64,000 nt of DNA, from the NCBI RefSeq assembly GCF_030123365.1, contig NZ_CP126107.1, positions 1,721,501-1,785,500 on the forward strand, read 5' to 3'. Below, piece by piece: positions 51,707 through 61,380 of the stretch (the stretch's first letter is position 1; each line of letters opens with the position of its first letter). The DNA is from Neobacillus sp. SuZ13 (GTDB lineage Bacteria > Bacillota > Bacilli > Bacillales > Cytobacillaceae). Position numbers and translations under genes: made by a program. The notes under the pieces were generated by a model. The model worked only from the letters and a program-made list of their open reading frames with translations, was not told where the DNA came from and ran no database searches.

Positions 51707-52654
51707 ATGAATAAAATAGCATTCGTGTTTCCAGGACAAGGGTCACAAACTGTCGGAATGGGAAAAGAATTAGCAGATAAACACTCTAAGGTTATGGATT
51801 ATTTTAGAAGAGCGGATGAAAAGCTTAATATTCCACTGAGTAATCTAATTTTTGAAGGACCGAAGGAAGAATTGACTATTACCTTCAATACACAGCCTGC
51901 CCTATTAACAACAAGTATTGCTATTTTAGATTACTTCCAAAAATTTGGAATTAAGGCTGATTACGTGGCTGGTCACAGCTTAGGGGAATATACGGCGTTA
52001 GTTGCTGCCGGCACCCTTTCTTTTGAAGAAGGAGTTTATGCCGTCAGAAAACGCGGCGAATTTATGGAAAATGCAGTCCCAAATGGAGAAGGGTCAATGG
52101 CAGCCATACTAGGGCTTGACCGAGATAGTCTTCTTGCAGTAACAAATGAGGTAAGTGAATCTGGTAATCCCGTTTCACTCGCAAACTTAAATTGCCCTGG
52201 CCAAATCGTCATTTCTGGTTCAAGAAAAGGGGTCGAGTTGGCAAGTGCAAAAGCAAAAGAAGCAGGAGCAAAAAGGGCTCTTCCTCTAGAAGTTAGCGGC
52301 CCGTTCCATTCCACTTTAATGAAGCCTGCTGCAGACCAGTTGCGTGAAGTTCTGGATGGCGTTGAAATGAAGGATGCCGAAGTCCCGATCGTTGCAAATG
52401 TTACTGCAGAACCGATTAGATCAGCAGCTGAAATGAAGGATAAATTAATTGAGCAGCTCTATTCCCCTGTATTATGGGAAGATTCCGTTCGCAAAATGAT
52501 TGAGTTAGGTGTCGATACTTTCATTGAAATTGGTCCTGGAAAAGTTCTTTCAGGTTTAATCAAAAAAATTGATAAAACAGTTACCACTTTCTCAGTCTCG
52601 GACGAGGAAAGTGCACAATCTGTTATTGATGCATTAAAGGAGGAGAAAATATGA
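51707..52654 (+). CDS. fabD: malonyl-CoA:ACP transacylase
   Basis: FabD moves the malonyl group from CoA to ACP for chain elongation. The 315-residue alpha/beta hydrolase-like enzyme has the FPGQGSQ start, the nucleophile Ser in [15 protein letters not shown], and the catalytic His in [12 protein letters not shown]-terminal [13 protein letters not shown] motif is intact. AAAGGAG precedes the ATG. Its stop overlaps fabG (ATGA), as expected for a tightly coupled operon. Confidence 0.97.
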   Translation: MNKIAFVFPGQGSQTVGMGKELADKHSKVMDYFRRADEKLNIPLSNLIFEGPKEELTITFNTQPALLTTSIAILDYFQKFGIKADYVAGHSLGEYTALVAAGTLSFEEGVYAVRKRGEFMENAVPNGEGSMAAILGLDRDSLLAVTNEVSESGNPVSLANLNCPGQIVISGSRKGVELASAKAKEAGAKRALPLEVSGPFHSTLMKPAADQLREVLDGVEMKDAEVPIVANVTAEPIRSAAEMKDKLIEQLYSPVLWEDSVRKMIELGVDTFIEIGPGKVLSGLIKKIDKTVTTFSVSDEESAQSVIDALKEEKI

Positions 52655-53394
52655 ATCTTGAAGGTAAAGCAGCCCTTGTAACAGGTGCATCAAGAGGAAT
52701 CGGCAGAGAAATTGCTCTTGAACTTGCGAGGCAAGGAGCAAATGTAGCCGTAAATTATTCAGGCAGTGAAGCAAAAGCAAATGAGGTTGTCGATGAAATC
52801 AAAGCACTTGGCAGAGAAGCATTCGCTGTAAAATGTAATGTATCAAACTCTGAAGAAGTTGCTGAGATGGTTAAAGGAACAATAGACAATTTTGGTAAAC
52901 TTGATATTCTAGTCAATAATGCAGGGATTACAAAGGATAATTTGTTGATGAGAATGAAAGAAGAAGAATGGGATGATGTTATTAATATCAACCTTAAAGG
53001 TGTATTCCTTTGTACTAAGGCGGTAACAAGGCAAATGATGAAACAGCGGGTAGGTCGGATCATTAATATTGCATCAATTGTTGGCGTTAGTGGGAATCCA
53101 GGACAGGCCAACTATGTTGCTGCTAAAGCCGGGGTCATCGGATTGACAAAAACAACTGCGAAAGAACTGGCGTCCCGCAACATTACAGTTAATGCAATCG
53201 CACCAGGCTTCATCACAACAGATATGACCGATAAACTGTCAGAAGACGTAAAAGCTGAGATGTTAAAACAGATACCATTGGCAAGATTGGGAGAGCCTAA
53301 AGATATCGCCAAAATCACTGCATTCCTAGCATCAGACGATTCTGCCTATATGACAGGACAAACTCTTCATATTGATGGCGGCATGGTAATGTAA
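52651..53394 (+). CDS. fabG: 3-oxoacyl-ACP reductase
   Basis: FabG reduces 3-ketoacyl-ACP to 3-hydroxyacyl-ACP with NADPH. The 247-residue short-chain dehydrogenase has the cofactor motif TGASRGIG (near residue 12), NNAG, and the catalytic Ser/Tyr/Lys set in IASIVG and [15 protein letters not shown] lies just before ATG 52651, inside the fabD end. A family B repeat follows, between fabG and acpP, where B. subtilis has a short plain gap. Confidence 0.97.
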   Translation: MNLEGKAALVTGASRGIGREIALELARQGANVAVNYSGSEAKANEVVDEIKALGREAFAVKCNVSNSEEVAEMVKGTIDNFGKLDILVNNAGITKDNLLMRMKEEEWDDVININLKGVFLCTKAVTRQMMKQRVGRIINIASIVGVSGNPGQANYVAAKAGVIGLTKTTAKELASRNITVNAIAPGFITTDMTDKLSEDVKAEMLKQIPLARLGEPKDIAKITAFLASDDSAYMTGQTLHIDGGMVM

Positions 53395-53397
53395 TAA

Positions 53398-53431
53398 GAA
53401 AGGCGGAAGCGCCTAGGCGCTGAAGCTAGAC
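53398..53431. repeat. family B intergenic repeat, minimal copy
   Basis: This 34-bp form, GAAAGGCGGAAGCGCC joined directly to TAGGCGCTGAAGCTAGAC, starts three bases after the fabG stop. It is just the two ends of the family with no core. Confidence 0.7.
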
Positions 53432-53494
53432 AGTTAAAAAGTTAAAAATGCAAATAGTAATAAAAACCTAGTGTATTATTTTGTTGAAATACTC

Positions 53495-53500
53495 TATAAT
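53495..53500 (+). promoter_or_regulatory. possible -10 element of an acpP promoter
   Basis: TATAAT at 53495-53500 lies 23 bases before the acpP start. No good -35 is found at 16-18 bp, so this is tentative. Extra acpP transcription would fit the high demand for ACP. Confidence 0.35.
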
Positions 53501-53523
53501 AGCTTGAGGGGAGGTGAACAGGC

Positions 53524-53757
53524 ATGGCAGAGGTATTAGAACGTGTAACAAAAATCATCGTTGACCGCTTAGGTGTAGATGAGTCTCAAGTTAAACTTGA
53601 AGCTTCATTTAAAGATGATCTTGGTGCTGATTCCCTTGACGTAGTTGAACTAGTTATGGAATTAGAAGATGAGTTCGATATGGAAATTTCTGACGATGAT
53701 GCTGAAAAAATTAGCACAGTTGGTGACGCTGTTAATTACATACAAAGCACAAAGTAA
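53524..53757 (+). CDS. acpP: acyl carrier protein
   Basis: ACP carries growing acyl chains on 4'-phosphopantetheine. The 77-residue acidic protein has the modified Ser in [18 protein letters not shown]. Family helices and the [12 protein letters not shown] end ([12 protein letters not shown]) are present. GGGAGGTG precedes the ATG. It is the last gene of the fapR operon and is followed by a terminator, so rnc-smc-ftsY form a separate unit or depend on read-through. Confidence 0.97.
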   Translation: MAEVLERVTKIIVDRLGVDESQVKLEASFKDDLGADSLDVVELVMELEDEFDMEISDDDAEKISTVGDAVNYIQSTK

Positions 53758-53775
53758 TCGTTGGATTTATTCACA

Positions 53776-53806
53776 AAAGCTCCGTTTTCAAACGGAGCTT
53801 TATTCT
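53776..53806 (+). terminator. terminator of acpP
   Basis: AAAGCTCCGTTT (53776-53787) pairs with AAACGGAGCTTT (53790-53801). The inner A-T pairs must open to form a loop, and the U-run is short. Confidence 0.75.
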
Positions 53807-53815
53807 GTAAAATAG

Positions 53816-53849
53816 AACTTGGCTTCCAACAGTGATGCCAAGTTTCTTT
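53816..53849 (+). terminator. second hairpin after acpP
   Basis: AACTTGGC (53816-53823) pairs with GCCAAGTT (53837-53844), followed by TCTTT. It may be a back-up terminator. Confidence 0.4.
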
Positions 53850-53925
53850 GCGTTTTGTGAAAAACTTTTTTAAACTAGAATGTAGAAGTGTGTAAATTAT
53901 TTGATGCAAGGTGGAGAAGTTTTGT

Positions 53926-54666
53926 ATGCGCAAGAACAATAATGAAAAAGAGTTGAATAATCGCGCAAAAGAAAATCTTTTTAAAGATTTTCAACATACG
54001 ATTGGTATTTCGATGGAGAACGAAAAATTATTAAAACAAGCATTTACTCATTCATCCTATGTGAATGAGCATCGCAGAAAGCCTTTCGAAGACAATGAGA
54101 GACTTGAGTTTTTAGGGGATGCGGTTCTAGAACTAACTGTTTCACAATTCCTTTACAAAAAATATCCAACGATGACAGAGGGCGAATTGACGAAACTTCG
54201 AGCAGCCATTGTTTGCGAGCCGTCTCTTGTATCTTTTGCCAATGAATTACATTTTGGAAAATTAGTTTTGTTAGGTAAAGGAGAAGAGATGACAGGTGGA
54301 AGAGAACGTCCAGCTTTATTAGCTGATGTTTTTGAAGCATTCATCGGGGCCCTTTATTTAGACCAAGGAATTGAAACAGTAATTAGTTTTCTTGAGAAAG
54401 TAGTCTTCCCTAAGATAAATGCTGGTGCTTTTTCTCATGTGATGGATTATAAAAGTCAATTACAGGAACTCATTCAGCGAGATGGTACAGGGACAATTGA
54501 ATATCGTGTACTTCAAGAAATAGGACCTGCCCACAACAAAGAATTTGTTTCAAAAGTTTCCTTAAATGGTAAGGAATTAGGTGTAGGAACTGGAAAATCA
54601 AAGAAGGAAGCCGAACAACATGCCGCCCAAATGGCTTTAGACATATTAAAGGCTAAAACAACTTAG
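53926..54666 (+). CDS. rnc: ribonuclease III
   Basis: RNase III cuts double-stranded RNA, including rRNA precursors and, in Bacillus, scRNA and toxin antisense duplexes. The 246-residue protein has the signature [14 protein letters not shown] with the metal-binding acidic residues, a second acidic set in [13 protein letters not shown], and a C-terminal dsRNA-binding domain (about 172-243). The start is ATG 53926, ten bases after AAGGTGGAG; the GTG at 53911 lies within that SD. It is followed by smc, as in B. subtilis. Confidence 0.96.
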   Translation: MRKNNNEKELNNRAKENLFKDFQHTIGISMENEKLLKQAFTHSSYVNEHRRKPFEDNERLEFLGDAVLELTVSQFLYKKYPTMTEGELTKLRAAIVCEPSLVSFANELHFGKLVLLGKGEEMTGGRERPALLADVFEAFIGALYLDQGIETVISFLEKVVFPKINAGAFSHVMDYKSQLQELIQRDGTGTIEYRVLQEIGPAHNKEFVSKVSLNGKELGVGTGKSKKEAEQHAAQMALDILKAKTT

Positions 54667-54720
54667 AATGACAAAATGTTTGCAGGGAGTCCGACTTGCA
54701 TGCATAGGGAGGATTAAGAA

Positions 54721-57700
54721 ATGTTTCTAAAACGGTTGGACATTATTGGCTTTAAGTCCTTCGCTGATCGTATAGGTGTTGATTTTGTTCCAGGCGTAAC
54801 GGCAGTGGTAGGTCCCAATGGCAGTGGAAAAAGTAATATAACTGATGCCATCCGTTGGGTTTTGGGGGAACAATCAGCTAAATCGCTAAGAGGCACCAAA
54901 ATGGAGGATATTATTTTTGGCGGAAGCGACACAAGGAAGCCTCTGAATTTTGCTGAAGTGACACTTACCTTAGATAACCAAGACCAAGGCTTGTCCCTTG
55001 ATTATAACGAGGTAAGTGTGACTAGAAGAGTAACCCGATCGGGTGAGAGTGAATTCTTAATAAATAAACAGCAATGCCGTCTAAAAGATATTATTGATTT
55101 ATTCATGGATTCTGGGCTGGGACGAGAAGCATTTTCGATTATCAGCCAAGGAAAAGTGGAAGAAATTTTAAATAGCAAAGCAGAAGAACGACGAACGATA
55201 TTTGATGAAGCTGCTGGGGTTCTAAAGTATAAACAACGTAAGAAAAAAGCGGAAGTGAAATTGTTTGAGACTCAGGACAATTTAAACCGTGTAAATGATA
55301 TACTTCACGAACTCGAAAGCCAAGTTGAGCCATTAAAAATACAGGCATCAATGGCCAAGGATTTTCTGGAGAAAAAAGAGGAACTTGAAAAGTTTGAAGT
55401 TTCCTTAACCGTTTATGAAATCGAGGATCTCCATCAAAAATGGGAAGACCTTTCAAAACAGTTAAAAGTACACCAGGAGGATGAACTCAAAATCTCATCT
55501 GAACTGCAAGTAAAGGAAGCTAAAATTGTTGAAAAAAGAGATCAGATAGCTGCATTCGATGAGTCAATTACTGACCTGCAAAACGTCCTTCTTCATGCAA
55601 CAGAGGAACTAGAGAAACTTGAGGGGCGAAAAGAAGTCTTAAAAGAGCGTAAGAAAAATGCCTCCCAAAATAAAGAACAGCTTCAAACGAACATCACCGA
55701 ATTAACTGATAAAATTAGCCAGTTAAAAAGGAATCGCGACAGTTTTTCTAAAACGGTTGAGGACCTTGGAAAACAAGTAAATCTATTACAAGTCCAATTA
55801 AAAGAAAAACAGGCAAAACTGCAATTATTTAATGAAAATATTGAAGAAAAAATTGAGAACTTAAAAAGTGAATATATTGAAATACTTAATGATCAAGCTG
55901 GTGCAAAAAATGAATTGAAATACATTGAACAGCAGCTTGAACAGCAGGAAAGAAAAAGTTCCCGTCTTGACGTTGAAAATGACAAGTTTATTGAAGAGCG
56001 GTTAATCGCGAAAGGTAAGAAATCAAAAATCCAATCCTCATTAAACGAAATACAACAAAAAATAGAGGGCCAAGTCGGTACTTATAGAGAAAAGCAGCGA
56101 AAGCTTGAAACATCAAAAAACAATTATCAAAAACAGGAAAAGACTTTGTACCAGGCATATCAAATTCTTCAGCAGGCACAGTCAAGAAAAGATATGCTTG
56201 AAGAAATGGAAGAAGATTACTCAGGCTTCTTTCAAGGTGTCAAAGAGGTTCTTAAAGCACGAGGAAAAACCCTTAAGGGAATTGAAGGGGCTGTTGCGGA
56301 ACTTGTTACCGTTCCAAAAGAGTATGAAACTGCATTGGAAACTGCTTTTGGCGGAGCACTCCAGCATATTGTGGTGGATAATGAACCAAATGCACGTTCA
56401 GCTATTCAATATTTGAAACAAAATTCTTTTGGCAGGGCTACATTTTTACCTTTAAGTGTCATTAAGGGGAGAGCATTGTCTTCAGTCCAATTATCTTCGA
56501 TTCAAAATCATCCATCCTTTATTGGTACAGCCGTCAGTCTTGTGAAATTTGATCCAAAATTCGCGGAGGTTATGAGCAGCCTTCTTGGAAATGTGGTAAT
56601 AACGAGAGACTTAAAAGGTGCCAATGAATTAGCAAAAATTCTTCAATACCGCTGCCGGATGGTTACACTTGATGGGGATATCGTCAATCCTGGCGGTTCA
56701 ATGACAGGTGGGGCGGTTAAGCAAAAAAACTCTTCTTTATTAACTCGTAAAGGGGAACTTGAGGAATTAAAAGAAAAGTTAATTGTGATGGAAGAAAAAA
56801 CAATCCAGTTAGAGAATCTTGTAAAGTCATTAAAAACAGAGGTTCAAGATTTAGAGACTCTGCTGGATGAAATGCGAAAAAATGGCGAAGATTTGAGATT
56901 AAAGGAACTAACCTTAAAGGGAGACCTTCGCCAAGCAGAGCTTGAAGAAAAAAATATTAATGAACGATTAGCTATTTATGACCTTGAAAAAGGGCAATTT
57001 TCTGATGAGAAAACGACCCTTACCAATAGAAAAAATGAATTATCTGCTGCAATGGATAACTACAAAACGTCTCTAGCAGAATTAGATGCTCAAATAGCGA
57101 AACTTTCGGAACAAAAGTCGAATGATCTGACTTCAAAAGAAGCACTTTCGAATGAAATAAATGATTTAAAAGTTACCTTTGCCTCCAAGAATGAACAGTA
57201 TATGAGTACACAAGAACGTTTAACACAATTACAAGCGGATTTAGATGAGAGTGAACAAAGGCTTTCTCTGTATAGCGAAGACCTCAATCTGTTAACTTCG
57301 GAAATGACAAATAGTTCATCCGGTGAGGAACAGTTAGAAACTGCTGCAATTAGAAAACAACAGGATAAAGATGCCGCGTTGCAGTTAATTTCTGCACGAA
57401 GAGAAGAACGTTTAACCTTAAAGACGACATTAGAAGATTTAGAGTTGGAAGTAAAAGAATTAAAACGACTTCAGCGTGGGCTGATTGTTGTTTTAAAAGA
57501 CGAGGAAGTAAAAATTAACCGTTTGGATGTAGACCTTGAAAACCGTTTTGCCCGCTTAAGGGAAGAATATCTTTTATCGTTTGAAGGAGCTAAGGAGCAA
57601 TATCCATTAACCATACCGCTAGAAGAGGCTAGAAAGAAGGTGAAGCTCATCAAACTGGCCATAGAGGAACTTGGAAATGTGAACATCGGAGCGATTGATG

Positions 57701-58287
57701 AATATGATCGTGTCTCTGAACGATATGAGTTTCTCAATGAACAAAAGACAGATCTCCAAGAGGCCAAAGAAACTCTTTACATGGTTATTGAGGAAATGGA
57801 TGAGGAAATGAAAAAACGTTTTGAACAAACCTTTAATGGTATTCGAGAGCATTTTGAGCCAGTATTCAGGTCACTCTTCGGTGGTGGCAGAGCAGACTTA
57901 GTACTTACGATACCAGGAGATTTATTAAATACAGGTGTCGAAATTGTTGCACAGCCTCCGGGGAAAAAGCTGCAAAACTTAGGCTTATTATCAGGTGGAG
58001 AACGAGCATTAACAGCTATTGCACTCCTCTTTTCAATTTTAAAAGTCCGGCCTGTTCCATTCTGTATTCTTGATGAGGTTGAAGCTGCCTTGGATGAAGC
58101 GAATGTCCAGCGCTTTAGCCAATACTTAAAACGATATAGTACGGAGACACAATTTATTGTGATTACTCACCGCAAAGGTACAATGGAGGAAGCGGATGTA
58201 TTATATGGGGTAACCATGCAAGAATCAGGCGTCTCAAAGCTAGTATCTGTTCGTCTAGAGGATACCAAAGAGCTTGTTGAAACTTAA
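54721..58287 (+). CDS. smc: chromosome condensation ATPase SMC
   Basis: SMC forms the core of the condensin complex with ScpA and ScpB; it is loaded at parS by ParB and aligns chromosome arms. The 1188-residue protein has an N-terminal Walker A (GPNGSGKSNI), a long coiled coil (about 165-500), and a hinge (about 510-670, ending near GGSMTGGAV). A return coil (about 680-1010) and a C-terminal head with LSGGERALTAIALLF and Walker B FCILDEVEAALDEAN follow. AGGGAGGATTAAGAA precedes the ATG. A repeat then separates it from ftsY. Confidence 0.97.
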   Translation: MFLKRLDIIGFKSFADRIGVDFVPGVTAVVGPNGSGKSNITDAIRWVLGEQSAKSLRGTKMEDIIFGGSDTRKPLNFAEVTLTLDNQDQGLSLDYNEVSVTRRVTRSGESEFLINKQQCRLKDIIDLFMDSGLGREAFSIISQGKVEEILNSKAEERRTIFDEAAGVLKYKQRKKKAEVKLFETQDNLNRVNDILHELESQVEPLKIQASMAKDFLEKKEELEKFEVSLTVYEIEDLHQKWEDLSKQLKVHQEDELKISSELQVKEAKIVEKRDQIAAFDESITDLQNVLLHATEELEKLEGRKEVLKERKKNASQNKEQLQTNITELTDKISQLKRNRDSFSKTVEDLGKQVNLLQVQLKEKQAKLQLFNENIEEKIENLKSEYIEILNDQAGAKNELKYIEQQLEQQERKSSRLDVENDKFIEERLIAKGKKSKIQSSLNEIQQKIEGQVGTYREKQRKLETSKNNYQKQEKTLYQAYQILQQAQSRKDMLEEMEEDYSGFFQGVKEVLKARGKTLKGIEGAVAELVTVPKEYETALETAFGGALQHIVVDNEPNARSAIQYLKQNSFGRATFLPLSVIKGRALSSVQLSSIQNHPSFIGTAVSLVKFDPKFAEVMSSLLGNVVITRDLKGANELAKILQYRCRMVTLDGDIVNPGGSMTGGAVKQKNSSLLTRKGELEELKEKLIVMEEKTIQLENLVKSLKTEVQDLETLLDEMRKNGEDLRLKELTLKGDLRQAELEEKNINERLAIYDLEKGQFSDEKTTLTNRKNELSAAMDNYKTSLAELDAQIAKLSEQKSNDLTSKEALSNEINDLKVTFASKNEQYMSTQERLTQLQADLDESEQRLSLYSEDLNLLTSEMTNSSSGEEQLETAAIRKQQDKDAALQLISARREERLTLKTTLEDLELEVKELKRLQRGLIVVLKDEEVKINRLDVDLENRFARLREEYLLSFEGAKEQYPLTIPLEEARKKVKLIKLAIEELGNVNIGAIDEYDRVSERYEFLNEQKTDLQEAKETLYMVIEEMDEEMKKRFEQTFNGIREHFEPVFRSLFGGGRADLVLTIPGDLLNTGVEIVAQPPGKKLQNLGLLSGGERALTAIALLFSILKVRPVPFCILDEVEAALDEANVQRFSQYLKRYSTETQFIVITHRKGTMEEADVLYGVTMQESGVSKLVSVRLEDTKELVET

Positions 58288-58311
58288 TAATTGTCATTGT
58301 TAAAAGTCGTA

Positions 58312-58440
58312 GTTGATTGGAGCGGAAGGCGCGAGACTCCTGCGGGAGGACGGGACAGGGGTGACCCCACAGGCGCTTAAGCGCCGAGGAGGCTCCCCGG
58401 ACCGCCCGCGGAAAGCGAAGCGCCTGAAGCGGAAATCAAC
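58312..58440. repeat. family A intergenic repeat, full-length copy
   Basis: This 129-bp copy runs from GTTGATTGGAGCGGAAGG to GCGGAAATCAAC, 24 bases after the smc stop. It is nearly identical to 35741-35868 in the first 80 bases. It is open in the ftsY frame, so the apparent ftsY open frame begins inside it; the shared peptide with the other copy on the minus strand is a repeat artefact. Confidence 0.8.
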
Positions 58441-58480
58441 AACTAAATTTAACATAGCAAAAATAATAGGAAGTGATAAA

Positions 58481-59467
58481 ATGAGTTTTTTTAAAAAATT
58501 AAAAGAAAAAATCACCAAATCAACCGATTCAGTTACAGAGAAGTTTAAGGAAGGTCTTACGAAGACAAGAGATAATTTTTCAGGAAAAGTAAATGATCTA
58601 GTCGCAAGATACCGCAAAGTAGATGAAGACTTTTTCGAAGAATTAGAGGAAATCATGATCCAAGCCGATGTCGGTTTTGATACCGTAATGAAATTAATAG
58701 AAGAGTTGAAAATGGAGGTCAAACGCCGGAACATCCAAGACCCACAGGAAGTTCAAAGCGTAATTTCCGAGAAATTGGTTGATATCTATAATGCTGGTGA
58801 AGAGCAATCCTCCAAATTAAACATTCAAGAGAATGGTCTCACAGTTATCCTATTTGTAGGGGTTAATGGTGTCGGGAAAACCACCACAATTGGTAAATTA
58901 GGTTACAAATTTAAAAATGAAGGAAAGAAAGTTCTATTGGCTGCAGGTGATACCTTCCGTGCAGGTGCGATTGAACAGCTGGAAGTTTGGGGAGATAGAG
59001 TCGGTGTTGACGTCATCAAGCAAGCAGAAGGGTCAGATCCTGCAGCAGTTATGTATGATGCCATTCAGGCAGCGAAGTCTCGGAAATCCGATATTTTGTT
59101 ATGTGACACCGCTGGGCGTTTGCAAAACAAAGTTAACCTAATGAAAGAATTAGAGAAGGTTAAGCGTGTCATCGAAAAAGAAGTTCCTGGAGCGCCGCAT
59201 GAAGTAATCCTAGTTTTAGATGCAACAACGGGTCAAAACGCGTTAATCCAGGCAAAAACATTTAAAGAAGTGACAAATGTAAGTGGGATCGTGCTTTCAA
59301 AATTGGACGGGACAGCCAAAGGTGGAATCGTCCTTGCGATTCGCAATGAATTAAAAATACCTGTTAAATTTGTTGGTCTGGGAGAAAAAATGGATGACCT
59401 TCAGGAATTTGATGCAGAGAAATATGTATATGGATTGTTTGCGAATGAAATTGAACAAACGGAATAA
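58481..59467 (+). CDS. ftsY: signal recognition particle receptor FtsY
   Basis: FtsY is the membrane-associated SRP receptor GTPase that docks Ffh-ribosome complexes at SecYEG. The 328-residue protein begins with a short basic, amphipathic A region (MSFFKKLKEKITKS). The N domain follows (about 40-110), then the G domain with GVNGVGKTTTIGKL, DTAGR and SKLDGTAKGG. The start is ATG 58481 after AGGAAGTGA; the in-frame opening from 58313 is family A repeat sequence, not protein. It is followed by ylxM-ffh, the partner GTPase. Confidence 0.97.
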   Translation: MSFFKKLKEKITKSTDSVTEKFKEGLTKTRDNFSGKVNDLVARYRKVDEDFFEELEEIMIQADVGFDTVMKLIEELKMEVKRRNIQDPQEVQSVISEKLVDIYNAGEEQSSKLNIQENGLTVILFVGVNGVGKTTTIGKLGYKFKNEGKKVLLAAGDTFRAGAIEQLEVWGDRVGVDVIKQAEGSDPAAVMYDAIQAAKSRKSDILLCDTAGRLQNKVNLMKELEKVKRVIEKEVPGAPHEVILVLDATTGQNALIQAKTFKEVTNVSGIVLSKLDGTAKGGIVLAIRNELKIPVKFVGLGEKMDDLQEFDAEKYVYGLFANEIEQTE

Positions 59468-59486
59468 GTGATGTAAAGGGATTATC

Positions 59487-59515
59487 TTGACAGATAATGT
59501 CTGACCCTGTAAACT
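59487..59515 (+). promoter_or_regulatory. SigA promoter of ylxM-ffh
   Basis: TTGACA (59487-59492) and TAAACT (59510-59515) have a 17-bp spacer. GACA (59489-59492) and TGTC (59498-59501) form a small inverted repeat with a 5-bp centre over the -35 and spacer, so an operator is possible. Confidence 0.65.
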
Positions 59516-59563
59516 ACTTATGTAAAGGCTTTTCACTTAACATACGTGTTGGAGGGGATTGGC

Positions 59564-59896
59564 ATGCTTGAAAAGACAACACGAATGAATTATCTTTATG
59601 ATTTTTATCATTCGTTGTTAACACCAAAGCAGCAAAGCTATATGTCTCTCTATTATTTAGATGATTTCTCATTAGGGGAAATAGCCGAAGAGTATGATGT
59701 CAGTCGACAAGCCGTTTATGATAATATTAAGCGGACCGAGACAATGCTCGAGGAGTATGAAGAAAAGCTGCTGTTATTTCATAAATTTCAAGAGCGTAGT
59801 AAACTTTTAAGAAATGTGAAAGAATTGCTTAACGAGGACGACCCTTCAAAGCAGGCAATGCTAGAAGCTGTTGCCGAGTTGGAGAATTTAGATTAG
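59564..59896 (+). CDS. ylxM: SRP-associated helix-turn-helix protein YlxM
   Basis: YlxM belongs to the UPF0122 family, which binds Ffh/SRP RNA and modulates SRP in streptococci. The 110-residue protein looks like a sigma region 4 helix-turn-helix ([19 protein letters not shown], then [20 protein letters not shown]) with a C-terminal helix. ATG 59564 is preceded by GGAGGGGA; an in-frame ATG/TTG at 59546 lies ahead of that SD. It lies 12 bases before ffh, its functional partner. Confidence 0.94.
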   Translation: MLEKTTRMNYLYDFYHSLLTPKQQSYMSLYYLDDFSLGEIAEEYDVSRQAVYDNIKRTETMLEEYEEKLLLFHKFQERSKLLRNVKELLNEDDPSKQAMLEAVAELENLD

Positions 59897-59908
59897 GAGG
59901 CGGCATGA

Positions 59909-61261
59909 ATGGCATTTGAAGGATTAGCCGACCGACTGCAGAATACAATTCAGAAAATCCGCGGAAAAGGGAAAGTCTCAGAAGCGGATGTTAAAGAAAT
60001 GATGCGGGAAGTGCGTCTCGCTTTACTAGAAGCAGACGTAAACTTTAAGGTAGTTAAAGATTTTGTGAAAAAAGTCAGTGAACGTGCCGTTGGGCAGGAA
60101 GTACTGAAAAGCTTAACACCAGGGCAGCAAATTATTAAAATCGTTAATGAAGAATTAACGGAATTAATGGGTGGAGAACAAAGCAAAATCGCTGCATCAA
60201 ATCGTCCCCCTACTGTCATTATGATGGTCGGATTACAGGGTGCTGGTAAAACGACAACTTCGGGAAAACTTGCTAATTTACTTCGCAAAAAGTATAATCG
60301 CAAGCCATTGCTTGTTGCGGCTGATATTTACCGACCTGCTGCCATTAAACAACTTGAAACCCTTGGTAAACAATTGGACATGCCCGTTTTCTCACTCGGT
60401 GATCAAGTAAGCCCCGTAGAGATTGCTAGGCAGGCTATTGCAAAAGCAAAAGAAGATCACAATGATTATGTCCTCATTGATACAGCTGGTCGACTTCATG
60501 TGGATGAAGCATTAATGGGTGAGTTAAAAGACATTAAAGAATTGACAAAACCTGATGAAATCTTCTTAGTTGTCGATGCCATGACTGGTCAAGACGCAGT
60601 TAATGTTGCTCAAAGCTTTAATGAACAACTCGGTTTAACTGGTGTTGTATTAACCAAGTTGGACGGTGATACAAGGGGTGGAGCTGCGCTTTCGATACGC
60701 GCTGTGACGCAAACACCGATTAAATTTGTCGGTTTAGGTGAGAAGTTAGACGCTCTTGAACCGTTTCACCCTGAACGGATGGCATCAAGGATCCTGGGTA
60801 TGGGTGACGTGCTTACGTTGATTGAAAAAGCACAGGCTAATGTAGATGAAGAAAAAGCCAAAGAGTTGGAACAAAAAATGCGGACAGCGTCTTTTACGCT
60901 CGAAGACTTTTTGGATCAGCTTGGTCAAGTCCGTAATTTAGGACCGCTTGACGAATTATTAAAGATGATGCCTGGTGCAAACAAAATCAAAGGGTTAAAT
61001 AATCTTCAAATTGATGAAAAACAAATTGCCCATGTAGAAGCAATCATCCGTTCAATGACGAAGGCTGAAAAAAATAATCCTGAGATCTTGAACGCGAAAC
61101 GGAAAAACCGGATTGCTAAGGGCAGCGGTCGTTCTGTAACAGAAGTAAACCGTTTGTTGAAGCAGTTTGAAGACATGAAAAAAATGATGAAACAAATGAC
61201 TGGAATGCAGCAAAAAGGCAAGAAAAAAGGTGGATTTAAGTTCCCATTTAATCCATTTTAA
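59909..61261 (+). CDS. ffh: signal recognition particle protein Ffh
   Basis: Ffh binds the SRP RNA and signal sequences and works with FtsY to deliver nascent membrane proteins. The 450-residue protein has the N domain (about 1-85), the G domain with GLQGAGKTTTSGKL, DTAGRLHVDE and TKLDGDTRGGAA, and the Met-rich M domain (about 320-440). The M domain ends MKQMTGMQQKGKKKGG and includes the SRP RNA-binding SKGSGRSVTEVNRLLKQF-type helix-turn-helix. The SD is AGGAGGCGG. rpsP follows from its own promoter. Confidence 0.97.
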   Translation: MAFEGLADRLQNTIQKIRGKGKVSEADVKEMMREVRLALLEADVNFKVVKDFVKKVSERAVGQEVLKSLTPGQQIIKIVNEELTELMGGEQSKIAASNRPPTVIMMVGLQGAGKTTTSGKLANLLRKKYNRKPLLVAADIYRPAAIKQLETLGKQLDMPVFSLGDQVSPVEIARQAIAKAKEDHNDYVLIDTAGRLHVDEALMGELKDIKELTKPDEIFLVVDAMTGQDAVNVAQSFNEQLGLTGVVLTKLDGDTRGGAALSIRAVTQTPIKFVGLGEKLDALEPFHPERMASRILGMGDVLTLIEKAQANVDEEKAKELEQKMRTASFTLEDFLDQLGQVRNLGPLDELLKMMPGANKIKGLNNLQIDEKQIAHVEAIIRSMTKAEKNNPEILNAKRKNRIAKGSGRSVTEVNRLLKQFEDMKKMMKQMTGMQQKGKKKGGFKFPFNPF

Positions 61262-61312
61262 CCTGTTTTGTTTTTGAAAAAATTGGTAATACTGTATGTA
61301 AAGAAAAAACAC

Positions 61313-61341
61313 TTTACAAACTATAAAAGAATTGATAATAT
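61313..61341 (+). promoter_or_regulatory. SigA promoter of rpsP
   Basis: TTTACA (61313-61318) and TAATAT (61336-61341) have a 17-bp spacer. TG at 61333-61334 gives an extended -10. The leader to rpsP is about 33 nt. Confidence 0.65.
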
Positions 61342-61380
61342 ACTATCTTGTGTGAAACTATTCGGAGGTGCTTTTTTAAA

